Assembly: GCF_012912005.1 (NCBI RefSeq)
Contig: NZ_JABBEA010000008.1
Location: 124,001-188,000, forward strand
From: Paenibacillus sp. SZ31
Lineage (GTDB): Bacteria > Bacillota > Bacilli > Paenibacillales > Paenibacillaceae
Direction of reading: 5' to 3'
DNA: 64,000 nt
Shown here: piece after piece, positions 43,972 to 52,547 of the stretch
Numbering within the stretch: the stretch's first letter is position 1
Layout: each line of letters opens with the position of its first letter
Made by a program: the position numbers and the translations under genes
Notes under the pieces: model-generated
What the model saw: only the letters and a program-made list of their open reading frames with translations
What the model was told of the DNA's origin: nothing
Databases searched by the model: none

Positions 43972-44931
43972 TTAATAAATCTTTTTCATTTCAGAGGGCT
44001 TCACGCCGAATTTACGATAAAATTGCTGCGAAAAGGCACTGACATTGCTGTAACCGACCGCAATCGCGGCCTCGGTGACGTTGTTATCCTGATTGCGCAG
44101 CAGCTTCATGGCGTTGTCGAGACGAACCTGACGCAAATATTCGAAGACCGTGCTTCCGAAAAGCGCCTTGAATCCTTTTTTTAATTTGAAATCGTTAAGC
44201 CCCACTTGTCTGGACAATTCTAGCAAGGACGGAGGATCTACCATGCAAGCCTCCATAATCTCCCGTGCCGTATGTAACTTCCGGATGTCCTCTCTGGAGA
44301 ATCCCGCAGGAATCGGCGCCAGATCAAACAGTTGGATCATAAATCGATTCAAGATCTCCAAGGCTGTCGCTTCCATCATTAAAGATGATCGATAACTGTT
44401 GTTTAGTTCCACAATCAAACTGTCAATCATCGTTCGTATCCGGCTATCCAGTTGAAAGACAATCGGCTTGAACACCTTTCGCCCCAATACCTGATTAAAC
44501 GCAATCGGCTTGAAACTGCCCAGTTGTGCCGCTGCATAATTGAACAGAGATACCGGAATCCCCAGCGAAAAAGAAGTATACGGCTCCCCGGCCGGAGGAT
44601 GAAACCACGCTTCGAAATCATGCATGAAAATGAGGGCACCCTGCCCAATCGATAACGAATAATCCATGCCGGAAATATCAACATGACGTTGACCAGACAA
44701 AGCAAATTGCAATTCCACGATGGGTGTCTCGGACGCAAAATACGTTGGATAAGGCTGATGATATTCAACCTGGGAATATAAAATCTCAATGCCACTGTAT
44801 GTTGTCACTCTTTTGACCTTACCGCTACCCGCCTTGGGAGAGAGCAGATACGTGTGTTCATCTTGCTGACTGTAAGGCTCCTGGGTCAGGTAATGTTGGT
44901 ATACTACGCCTAATGCATCATCCGTGCGCAT
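43972..44931 (-). CDS. AraC family regulator, PchR-like
   Basis: A 319-residue regulator with an N-terminal effector domain (VELQFALSGQRHVDISG) and C-terminal double helix-turn-helix (LLELSRQVGLNDFKLKKGFKALFGSTVFEYLRQ, described here by its first part; second helix GYSNVSAFSQQFYRKFG). The LN-FKLKKGFK and FGTTVF-like segment is typical of PchR/YbtA regulators, which sense ferric pyochelin or yersiniabactin. A Fur box lies 60 nt upstream. It probably controls the MFS gene that follows. Confidence 0.85.
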   Translation of the reverse strand: MRTDDALGVVYQHYLTQEPYSQQDEHTYLLSPKAGSGKVKRVTTYSGIEILYSQVEYHQPYPTYFASETPIVELQFALSGQRHVDISGMDYSLSIGQGALIFMHDFEAWFHPPAGEPYTSFSLGIPVSLFNYAAAQLGSFKPIAFNQVLGRKVFKPIVFQLDSRIRTMIDSLIVELNNSYRSSLMMEATALEILNRFMIQLFDLAPIPAGFSREDIRKLHTAREIMEACMVDPPSLLELSRQVGLNDFKLKKGFKALFGSTVFEYLRQVRLDNAMKLLRNQDNNVTEAAIAVGYSNVSAFSQQFYRKFGVKPSEMKKIY

Positions 44932-44982
44932 AGGTATTCACCTCGCCTATATCTTGATCAGACTCGTCAATAAAAAAAGCCT

Positions 44983-45013
44983 GAATTAATTGATAATTAT
45001 TCTCAATTAATTC
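44983..45013. promoter_or_regulatory. Fur box embedded in a 31-bp inverted repeat
   Basis: Outer arms GAATTAATTGA and TCAATTAATTC pair perfectly. The centre holds TGATAATTATTCTCA (44991-45005), one base from the Fur core. It lies between the PchR-like gene and the divergent beta-propeller gene and could serve either. Confidence 0.65.
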
Positions 45014-45162
45014 TACCGCAATTTCTTCTTTTCGGCTAGTTGGAAAGACAACATGTTTTACATAACTTGCTGACTTCTCATATTTCTTTTTAACATTTCA
45101 TCCCCATACTAAAACAATTGTACATGCCATCACACACGAAACGATAAAGGGGATCTGGAACA

Positions 45163-46749
45163 TTGAAAAAGAGAAATCAATGGCTTGCCGTTCTGTCGAT
45201 GACTGCCATTCTTACCGCAGGAGCCACTAGCTACACATCCATGATCCATGCCGCTGACGCAACTAAACCTGCCAATGATCATATCGTCCTGCGTACAGCC
45301 ATCCAAAACATGCAGGGTACGGTCACATGGAACGGAAGCAGCCGCGGTGTTGATATCCAGATCGCAGATACTAAAGTACAAATTCCTGTAGGAACGTCCT
45401 CAGCCACCATCAACGGTGTGAAAATTCCTCTGGATAGTAAAAGCTATATCACCAATGGGACAACCTATGTATCTCCCCAAACGCTAAAATTAATCACGGA
45501 TCAATTGATCCTGAAACAAAATAAAACCGGTTTTGAACGGACCGCATCCTTCCAGATGCCTGGTGGCAAAGCAGAAATATCAGCCTCTACACCAGATGGA
45601 CAGCGCCTGCTCGTAACCGAGGCGGACAATGGCAGTATTTCCGTGCTGGACATCGCTGACTTGAAAAACATCAATGTATTGAAGACCGTCAGCTTCCATG
45701 ACCTCTCCGCCCAAGCTGAAGTCACGAGCGTTACCGTGTCCAAAGATGGCAAATATGGTCTGGCTGTTATTCGTACAGGTGATACGGACCGTGAAGCAAA
45801 CAAAGGATTGCTTGCCATTGTAGATCTGACAACCTACAAAACCGTCAAAACGTATGAACTTGGTATTGGTCCTGACTCGATTGCACTGTCACCTGACGGT
45901 CTGCATGCGGTGATCGCGATAGAGGATGAAGAGCTGAATAAAGCTGCCGATGAAATTGACTATGCCAACACCAAACGTCCGGGTAGCATAATGGTTGTAT
46001 CTTTTGCTGGCGGGAACGTATTGGAGGGCGAGATCACTAACTTACCGGTATCTCTCGAAAATGTAGAAGGCGCCATCTATCCGCATGATCCACAACCCGA
46101 GTATGTTGCCATGAGTCTGGATAGCAAGACAGCAGCGATCACGTTACAGGAGAACAATGTCGTGGCCATCGTAGATCTGGAGACAAAAAAGATCAGCTCG
46201 ATCTTCGCGCTTGGTACCACTTCACATCAAGCAGACCTGAAAGATGACGGTATCGTTCAGTTTAAAGAGACATTAACCGCTCGTTATGAACCGGATGGTA
46301 TTGCTTTCTCGGCAGATGGTAAATACCTGCTGACAGCCAATGAAGGGGACTTGGGCAAGAATGAATTTGAGGATGGTGTAAAAGCAGGCGGACGTAATAT
46401 TGCTGTCTGGGATCTACAAGGCCAGCGGATGTACGATAGCCAGAACCTCATTGACGGGGCAACCGCCATGGTTGGCTTGTACCCGGATGATCGCAGTCCC
46501 AACAAGGGAAGTGAAGTGGAGAATCTAACCGTTGCTACTGTAGATGGTACAACATATGCCGCGGTAGCTTCCGAACGGGCAGATGCCATTTTGTTCTTCG
46601 ATCTTGCTGATCCGGTCAATCCGGACTATCTCGGTCTGATCCCTACAGCCGGAGAGTCGCCGGAGGGAATCCATCGGGTAAATGGACGTAACCTGTTTGT
46701 GAGTGCTGATGAAAGCACAGGAACACTTAGCTTTTTTGCCAAGAAATAG
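45163..46749 (+). CDS. Secreted beta-propeller protein (choice-of-anchor I-like) with copper amine oxidase N-like domain
   Basis: A 528-residue exported protein with a signal peptide (cleavage near IHAAD). A domain at about 35-115 resembles the copper amine oxidase N-terminal-like domain common in Paenibacillus surface proteins (VDIQIADTKVQIPVG, YVSPQTLKLI). A beta-propeller follows from about 125 to the end, with blades repeating PDG-RLLVTEA, SKDGKYGLAV, SPDGLHAVIA, SADGKYLLTANEGD. The closest group from memory is choice-of-anchor I / alkaline-phosphatase-associated propellers. Ligand or enzyme activity unknown. Start TTG 45163 after AAAGGGG. A Fur box lies upstream. Confidence 0.82.
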   Translation: MKKRNQWLAVLSMTAILTAGATSYTSMIHAADATKPANDHIVLRTAIQNMQGTVTWNGSSRGVDIQIADTKVQIPVGTSSATINGVKIPLDSKSYITNGTTYVSPQTLKLITDQLILKQNKTGFERTASFQMPGGKAEISASTPDGQRLLVTEADNGSISVLDIADLKNINVLKTVSFHDLSAQAEVTSVTVSKDGKYGLAVIRTGDTDREANKGLLAIVDLTTYKTVKTYELGIGPDSIALSPDGLHAVIAIEDEELNKAADEIDYANTKRPGSIMVVSFAGGNVLEGEITNLPVSLENVEGAIYPHDPQPEYVAMSLDSKTAAITLQENNVVAIVDLETKKISSIFALGTTSHQADLKDDGIVQFKETLTARYEPDGIAFSADGKYLLTANEGDLGKNEFEDGVKAGGRNIAVWDLQGQRMYDSQNLIDGATAMVGLYPDDRSPNKGSEVENLTVATVDGTTYAAVASERADAILFFDLADPVNPDYLGLIPTAGESPEGIHRVNGRNLFVSADESTGTLSFFAKK

Positions 46750-46889
46750 ATCAAGTGTCCTTAGTATGCAAAGGCTGAATTGAACGTTTTCACGCTGTAT
46801 TGAGCAGGAGGGGGCGAAGAGCCCCTATCCTCTCATACTGTTGTACACGCCACACTATTTCACATTTCCACAACTAGTGCTTCAAACAG

Positions 46890-47102
46890 TTAACGAGACT
46901 TTATATTTTCCAATTCCCGCCTGTTCCGCTCTACTTCCTCTTGTAACACTCGTACTTCCATCCTTAATGCGGATACTTCCTCTTTGACGCCAGACCTCTT
47001 CATCCCAAGATAGAAAACCAGATATAATACAAGACCAATCATAATAAAGAAAATTAATAGCGTTATAATCCCAGCAATACCAAAATTACTAACTCCATCC
47101 AT
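46890..47102 (-). CDS. Small membrane protein with cytoplasmic coiled coil
   Basis: A 70-residue protein: a transmembrane helix at about 9-34 (GIAGIITLLIFFIMIGLVLY) followed by a highly charged coiled coil at about 36-70 (VSALRMEVRVLQEEVERNRR). It has a plausible GAGG ribosome site. I do not recognise a family; the layout suits a small scaffold or regulator of a membrane complex. Confidence 0.7.
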   Translation of the reverse strand: MDGVSNFGIAGIITLLIFFIMIGLVLYLVFYLGMKRSGVKEEVSALRMEVRVLQEEVERNRRELENIKSR

Positions 47103-47180
47103 AATGTACGTTTTCCTCTTTCCTATATCTTATTAATTTATATTTACAACAATACCATATTTAAGTATAACAAACAGTAC

Positions 47181-47213
47181 AAAAAGCCAAGAGAGCATGC
47201 TCTCTTGGCTTTC
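47181..47213. terminator. Bidirectional terminator
   Basis: AAAAAGCCAAGAGAGC and its perfect inverse GCTCTCTTGGCTTT. Confidence 0.9.
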
Positions 47214-47248
47214 ATTATATCTATATATACCTTCCTATCCGGTGATCC

Positions 47249-49492
47249 TTATTCCCAGAAGAAACGACCTGCGAACACTTTTTCCGTCAACAGTTTGTAC
47301 GTTTCTTCAGGCAATTCTTTTTTCATCTTCGCCATAACGGCTTCTTTGTCTTGATTATATTGTGTGGACATGCCAATCTCTGCCGTTGTATTGCTTGCAT
47401 CCAGACGCATGATTGAGGCTTGGGCATCTTTCGTCCAAGGTGTCCATGCCGCCAGATCAGGGGACCCACCCGTACTTGGATTGCCTGTGTACAGGAACTG
47501 CTTCAGGTATGCTGCCATCGCGGTGGACAACTGATCACGTCCTGGTTTGTTCGTATCGCTAAAGTACCCCTCAGGGAAATAGGCAGCAATACCGTCTGCG
47601 TGCCCTGTATAGAAGTCCATGTCTGCACCATGTGGTGCGCCCAGTAATGTAAGCAAACGCTCAGAGATGACTCCAGGTTGTGTACCCCATGCAAAACGAT
47701 ACGCATATACCGGTGGCTGACCTGCTTCACTCGTCAATTGCTCCGCTACACGCTCTGCATTAAAGCCTGCATAAGCTTCGCTACCGTATTTCAACGCAGC
47801 AGCATATTGCTCCGCTTTGGTTTTATCGGTAAACAGAGTCTCATCAGCGATGGATGGAGCGAAGTTCGGATCACCAAAGGCAAAGCCAGAGAACTCCGTT
47901 TCCAAGCTGCCAAGCAATACAGGAACTTTTGTATAATTGCCGCTATTGATGGCGTCAAATCCTTCTTTTGGAATCACGCTACCATCCCGGAATAGATGCG
48001 GGAATGGTTCCATACGGATTGCGGTTGCACCAAATGCTGTGACCAGCTTGTCCGCAGGCAGTGCACGGAGGTAGCTCTCTAGCTGTGCCTGAGATTGCTT
48101 GCTAATCCATGCTTTTGCTTCTTCCGCGTTAGCCGCTTTCCCCTCTTGCACGAGCAGCTTCATGAGTACATCCTCAGATTTTTGTTCGCCTTCTTCCGGT
48201 GATGCTGTCGTCAATCCTCCGCTGAAAGCAACGGCTTTTTGATACAGTCCTTTGCTAAGTGGAGAGATCAGAGTTGCCAGCACATCACGTGCACCCGCAG
48301 ATTGTCCGGCTAATGTCACATTGCCTGTATCTCCGCCAAACCCTTCAATATTATCCTGTACCCACTCTAGTGCACGGAATGCATCAAGCAGACCGTAGTT
48401 ACCGGAGTCATCCAGGGCATTACCTGTTTTCAGCGCTGCATTCTCGAAGAATCCAAGGGCTCCCAAACGGTAGTTCACCGAGATAATGATGCTGTTGGTA
48501 CTCCGTGCAAGCTGTTCACCCTGAAAATCTTTACCTGATCCGGTCATATTCCCGCCGCCGTGCAGGAACACCATCACCGGAAGTTTCGAACTCGTTGTGT
48601 CGGGACGCCAGATATTGAGATACAGCGAATCCTCGCTGCCTACAGTATTTTTACCAGAGATCTGCAAGCTGTTCGCTGCAAATTCCTTAGCCGATCTCGT
48701 TCCTGTCCATGCTTCCGGTTCTTGTGGAGCTTTCCAGCGCAGTTCACCTACCGGAGGTGCCGCGTAAGGAACACCGAGCCAGCCGAGCGTGCCATATTGC
48801 TCATAGGTTTTGCCATCAATCGCACCATATTTGGTCTGTTGCACCGTTTGAGGTTGGAACGCCCCAGCCTCTTTATGTTTCAACCAACTCTGCTCCAAGG
48901 TTCCACTGCCATTCTTGAGCTGCGTCTGCAAAGCCTGTGCGGTTGCCTCTGCCATCAGGCGATTAGTAAGTTGACTCGCTCCCTGCCCTTGAAGCGCCTT
49001 AATTCCTTTACCTGCCGCATAGGTGGAAGCTGCTCCTTGCTCATAATCCGTACCCGCTTCATATCCGAGCACCTTCAGTAACATTTCGGCATAACCTTCT
49101 GCTGTAAGGGGTGCGTTAGGATCAAACTTCTCCGTTCCTGTTACGATCTCAGCTACATACGGATGCTGCTTCAAGTATCCAACGACCGGTTGCAATACTT
49201 TGCCTGCCTGAGCCGCATCGTCATACGTTTCCGTTCCCTGATAGGCGAGTGCTTCTTTCTCCAATCCGGACAAACGCAAGTAAAGCACTGCGGCCTGAAT
49301 GCGTGTAGCCTTTTTGTTCAGATAAGCCGCATTAACGCCTTGACCGCTGCCGCGAATAAGCTCGGATTGGATCAGTTTGTCCATCGCTGCTGAAGAAGAG
49401 GATGCTGTATTGCCTGCTGCATAAGCTGGTAGAGCGGATACACATAACCCCAGAATTGTTGCTACGGCAATCGAACGTTTAATGGTTTTCAT
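47249..49492 (-). CDS. Secreted type-B carboxylesterase with N-terminal S-layer-homology-like repeats
   Basis: A 747-residue exported enzyme. Signal peptide ends near AYAAG; two or three SLH-type repeats lie at about 30-190 (ATRIQAAVLYLRLSGLE, LTAEGYAEMLLKVLGYE), which would anchor it to cell-wall polymers. The carboxylesterase/lipase domain fills about 215-745 with oxyanion motif FLHGGGNMTG and nucleophile serine in GQSAGA (GESAG in most relatives). Acidic and histidine triad members are expected near 500 and 625. It may deacetylate or de-esterify plant or microbial esters. Start ATG 49492 follows GAGGAG. The long leader carries a RAT and terminator, and the promoter overlaps a cre site. Confidence 0.88.
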   Translation of the reverse strand: MKTIKRSIAVATILGLCVSALPAYAAGNTASSSSAAMDKLIQSELIRGSGQGVNAAYLNKKATRIQAAVLYLRLSGLEKEALAYQGTETYDDAAQAGKVLQPVVGYLKQHPYVAEIVTGTEKFDPNAPLTAEGYAEMLLKVLGYEAGTDYEQGAASTYAAGKGIKALQGQGASQLTNRLMAEATAQALQTQLKNGSGTLEQSWLKHKEAGAFQPQTVQQTKYGAIDGKTYEQYGTLGWLGVPYAAPPVGELRWKAPQEPEAWTGTRSAKEFAANSLQISGKNTVGSEDSLYLNIWRPDTTSSKLPVMVFLHGGGNMTGSGKDFQGEQLARSTNSIIISVNYRLGALGFFENAALKTGNALDDSGNYGLLDAFRALEWVQDNIEGFGGDTGNVTLAGQSAGARDVLATLISPLSKGLYQKAVAFSGGLTTASPEEGEQKSEDVLMKLLVQEGKAANAEEAKAWISKQSQAQLESYLRALPADKLVTAFGATAIRMEPFPHLFRDGSVIPKEGFDAINSGNYTKVPVLLGSLETEFSGFAFGDPNFAPSIADETLFTDKTKAEQYAAALKYGSEAYAGFNAERVAEQLTSEAGQPPVYAYRFAWGTQPGVISERLLTLLGAPHGADMDFYTGHADGIAAYFPEGYFSDTNKPGRDQLSTAMAAYLKQFLYTGNPSTGGSPDLAAWTPWTKDAQASIMRLDASNTTAEIGMSTQYNQDKEAVMAKMKKELPEETYKLLTEKVFAGRFFWE

Positions 49493-49697
49493 GTCATAAA
49501 TCTCCTCGCTGTCGAATAGTGTGTGATGGGATAATTTCATTGGAAATGTTCAGTTGAAATTCGTATCTAAGAATCAGTATTCCAATGTCTGGATGAGTCT
49601 ATATCTCTATTTAGGAAAAATGATCTGCTGCGCTCCTTTCTTCTCAAAATATCTGCTACGGCGCTTGCGGTTATGCCATCAGGCATTTTTTTATATA

Positions 49698-49762
49698 AAA
49701 AAACCTGAACCGAAGGCAAACAGACATCGCTTTAGCGTGGTCTACTGCCCTCAATTCAGGTT
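49698..49762 (-). terminator. Leader terminator overlapping the RAT, carboxylesterase gene
   Basis: On the minus strand AAACCTGAA pairs with TTCAGGTTTTTTT. The 5' arm is part of the RAT, so antiterminator binding would prevent this hairpin. Confidence 0.82.
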
Positions 49763-49786
49763 TTGCCTGCAATCAGTAACAACCCT
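49755..49786 (-). promoter_or_regulatory. Ribonucleic antiterminator (RAT) of the LicT/BglG family, carboxylesterase gene
   Basis: The minus strand reads AGGGTTGTTACTG, loop, then GCAGGCAAAACCTGAA, one change from the consensus first arm. It is the second such element in the window and lies 260 nt before the start codon. In sense direction it precedes the terminator at 49698-49762. Confidence 0.85.
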
Positions 49787-49814
49787 GAGGAATGAGGTTC
49801 ACTCCATATGAAAA

Positions 49815-49828
49815 TGTAAACGCAATCA
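49815..49828. promoter_or_regulatory. cre-like site in the carboxylesterase leader
   Basis: TGTAAACGCAATCA matches the cre consensus TGWAANCGNTNWCA except at one position. It lies downstream of the inferred transcription start, where CcpA could act as a roadblock. Confidence 0.5.
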
Positions 49829-49909
49829 ATCGTTTGATGATGAATGAACCAACGAATGAACTGACACAGGTATTGCCCTAAACACGGTTACAATCCTGTT
49901 GTTATGGTG

Positions 49910-49938
49910 ATGTTAGCACAGAATGAAAGCGTTCGCAA
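49910..49938 (-). promoter_or_regulatory. Promoter with overlapping cre site, carboxylesterase gene
   Basis: Minus-strand -35 TTGCGA and extended -10 TGCTAACAT are spaced 17 bases. A cre match (TGCGAACGCTTTCA, one mismatch) covers the -35 and spacer. The 595 bp between this gene and the M20 gene otherwise holds the RAT, leader terminator and the M20 terminator. Confidence 0.7.
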
Positions 49939-49984
49939 TATTTTTTTTAATCATCTTTATATGATCTCTGACAGGGCTAACACT

Positions 49985-50011
49985 AAAAACCCGCATTCTC
50001 ATGCGGGTCTA
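49985..50011 (-). terminator. Terminator of the M20 amidohydrolase gene
   Basis: AAAACCCGCAT / ATGCGGGT hairpin with T-run on the minus strand. Confidence 0.8.
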
Positions 50012-50087
50012 AACTTAACTTACATCATGATGATCTGGACTGCTAACTCTCAATCCATGGATATCTGCTGCCCTATCAACCTGTCGT

Positions 50088-51344
50088 TTACAGTGTACGT
50101 GCCAACTTTTCCAGCAGTTCTACCGCAGGGGCCAATACCGCTTCTTCAATATCAAATTCGGGATGATGATGCGGCGCAGGCAACTCGCTCCCAACAATCA
50201 TATACGTAGCTTTGCCACCTTGCTCCTGTACTCGCCGGATCATATAACTGGCATCCTCACTGCCGAGAGAAGCACTATCCGATATGGCCTCGGCATGGGT
50301 GAACCCAGCGATGCCTTCTGCTTGCTGAACCGCAAGTTCTGCAAGTTCCATATCACATCCAATCGGAATAGCACTTCCAATCACCTCAACGGTAGCGGTC
50401 AGTTCATGCATGGCTGCGCTATGCTCAATGATGTGCCGCACGCGACGTTCCAGCTCCCGATTTGTTTCTTCACTCGTCGAGCGCGTCTCGATAACCATAC
50501 GGGCATGCTCAGCAATAATATTGGCCCCTGTTCCACCTTCCAAAATACCTACATTGATCCGGGTATCTGCCGAGCTGAACCGGGGTAGTGCATGAATATT
50601 GAGCATGGCGGTCGCTGCGCCTAGCAGCGCGTTCCGTCCTTCCTCCGGTGAAGCCCCTGCATGGGAAGATACCCCGGTGAAGTGCGCTTCCAGCTTGGTC
50701 GTTGCCAGGAATCCGGCAGACGCACCTCTGATATGACCGGATGGCACACCGGTACCCAAGTGCATACAGAACAGGCGATCCACCTGTTCCAGCATTCCTT
50801 TTTCGACCATGGCATATGCTCCGCGCACACCTTCTTCGGCAGGCTGGAACAACAGCCGGATCTTGCCGGCAAACTTCCGGTTACTCAACCGTTCTGCAAG
50901 TGCTAGTCCAATCGTTGTATGTCCATCGTGTGCACAGGCGTGCATAATGCCTTCATGACTGGAACGAAATTGTGCCCCTTGCGGCGCATGTTGTTCCAAC
51001 TTGCTCTCACGGATCGGCAGTGCATCCATGTCGAAGCGGAACGCCGTCGTTGGTCCCTCCTGCTCCCCTTGAAGTTCAGCGACAACGGCGGTGAATCCAC
51101 CTCGCATCCGCTCCACGATTACGGGATCTGCACCTTCCCGGAGGGCACGCTGATATGCATCTTCCAACACTTCCGGTTTGGGCAGTCCACGCCGTGATGT
51201 GTCGTCGATCGCATCTTTTCCATATGTGACGCTATACCCCAGTTCCGTCAGCATCTGCACCACTTTGGTCGCAGTACGAAATTCCGTGAATCCCAGTTCA
51301 GGATGTTCATGCAGATCCCGGCGAAGCGCGATCATATCTATCAT
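50088..51344 (-). CDS. M20 family amidohydrolase (AbgA-like)
   Basis: A 418-residue zinc hydrolase. The catalytic domain has FRFDMDALPI, the metal motif HACAHDGHTT and PAEEG; the lid or dimerisation domain spans about 190-310. The segment after the first 40 residues (SRRGLPKPEVLEDAYQRALR, GADPVIVERMRGGFTAVVAE) is an insertion I associate with p-aminobenzoyl-glutamate hydrolase AbgA rather than plain hippurate hydrolases. It would cleave an N-acyl or p-aminobenzoyl amino acid. GAGGGG precedes the ATG. Confidence 0.88.
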   Translation of the reverse strand: MIDMIALRRDLHEHPELGFTEFRTATKVVQMLTELGYSVTYGKDAIDDTSRRGLPKPEVLEDAYQRALREGADPVIVERMRGGFTAVVAELQGEQEGPTTAFRFDMDALPIRESKLEQHAPQGAQFRSSHEGIMHACAHDGHTTIGLALAERLSNRKFAGKIRLLFQPAEEGVRGAYAMVEKGMLEQVDRLFCMHLGTGVPSGHIRGASAGFLATTKLEAHFTGVSSHAGASPEEGRNALLGAATAMLNIHALPRFSSADTRINVGILEGGTGANIIAEHARMVIETRSTSEETNRELERRVRHIIEHSAAMHELTATVEVIGSAIPIGCDMELAELAVQQAEGIAGFTHAEAISDSASLGSEDASYMIRRVQEQGGKATYMIVGSELPAPHHHPEFDIEEAVLAPAVELLEKLARTL

Positions 51345-51521
51345 GTGTCATTCCCCTCTCTCCAACCTCTATCTATTTGATCATGCATACCGTTCCATAC
51401 TACTCATTCAACGTTATGAGTCACTAAGCCTGCTCCTGATGATCTACTACAATCTTGCATTTACTCCCTGTTCCGTGGGTTATAATCTTTAATTATATAC
51501 AGAACCCCTGGTATAACAAAA

Positions 51522-51552
51522 CAGGCCATAGGTGAATTCACCTATGACCTGC
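51522..51552 (-). terminator. Terminator after composite gene D
   Basis: Near-perfect palindrome CAGGCCATAGGTGAATTC with its inverse ACCTATGACCTG, 48 nt past the stop; the T-run is weak. Confidence 0.65.
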
Positions 51553-51599
51553 TCTAATATGACGTGATTTGGAGCCACACTTATAGAATGACATCATCA

Positions 51600-52547
51600 C
51601 TATTCCTGAAGCTTGCTCACTTGCTCAATCAGGCTATCCAGTCCCTTGTCGACCAGATACGGTCCATAATTCCAATAGTTGCGAGACACATTAATGATCC
51701 GATGATTTTTAATTGCAGGAATACTCTGATACACCGGCTCCTTGAATAGTTCCATCATCTGCTCCATCTCTTCATCGTCCATCTGGGTGAAGAAGTAGTC
51801 TGCAGGTTTATCCGCCAGCTTCTCCAATGAGAGCACGGTTCCACCATCTGCATAGGCTTTGTACTGTTCAGGCATATCAAATCCGAAATCCTGGTATATC
51901 AGCTTGCCCAATGTGCCGCCTTCTCCCCCAAGTAATACCTCCTTATTGTAGATGACGAAGGACATGGCCGTGGTTCCCGGTTCAATGTTGATGTTCAGTT
52001 CATCCCGAATCCCCTTCAACTTATCTTCAAAGGTAGCAATCCATTTCTCCGCTTCCTCTTTCCGATCCATAATCTCGCCCATCGTTCTCAGCGTGTTGAT
52101 GACATCCGGGTCACCACCCCAGGCTACTGTAATCGTCGGCGCAATTTTCTCATAGGTGCCGATCACTTCCGTGCTTGTATAATCCGGTACGATAATCAGA
52201 TCTGGCTCCAGATCCGATACCACTTCTACGTTCCCCGTTCCTGATCCGATATCCGGCACATTAGCCATCTCTTCCGGGTACAGATCAAGCGTTTCCTTAT
52301 TCGCACCCGCCGGCTTCATTCCAAGTGGCAGCAAATACCCACCATATGTGATTACAACCGGTTTGGTAGACTGAGCTGGAATCTCAATCGTTCTCCCCGA
52401 TGCGTCGGTATACATTTTGGTTGCAGGCAATGAAGCATCTTCATTTGCTGTTGACTGTGGATCAGCCCCTCCCCCGCAAGCTGCTAATAGCAGGGATAAA
52501 CTAAATAATAAACTGACCGCCAACGTAGGCTTAAAACGAACATTCAA
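51600..52547 (-). CDS. Internal-start siderophore-binding lipoprotein within composite gene D (TTG start)
   Basis: Same frame as the composite gene, from TTG 52547 with GGAG upstream, giving 315 residues: charged start, hydrophobic stretch (LAVSLLFSLSLLLAAC) with lipobox cysteine, then the binding fold. Its start is 25 nt from the Fur box, exactly as in gene A, where the internal start is ATG. Confidence 0.5.
   Translation of the reverse strand: MNVRFKPTLAVSLLFSLSLLLAACGGGADPQSTANEDASLPATKMYTDASGRTIEIPAQSTKPVVITYGGYLLPLGMKPAGANKETLDLYPEEMANVPDIGSGTGNVEVVSDLEPDLIIVPDYTSTEVIGTYEKIAPTITVAWGGDPDVINTLRTMGEIMDRKEEAEKWIATFEDKLKGIRDELNINIEPGTTAMSFVIYNKEVLLGGEGGTLGKLIYQDFGFDMPEQYKAYADGGTVLSLEKLADKPADYFFTQMDDEEMEQMMELFKEPVYQSIPAIKNHRIINVSRNYWNYGPYLVDKGLDSLIEQVSKLQE

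Noticed and set aside
49869..49896. Possible third RAT upstream of the carboxylesterase RAT
   Set aside because: Only the ends (GGATTGT and CAATACC) resemble the consensus and the stem does not form well; probably chance or a decayed copy.
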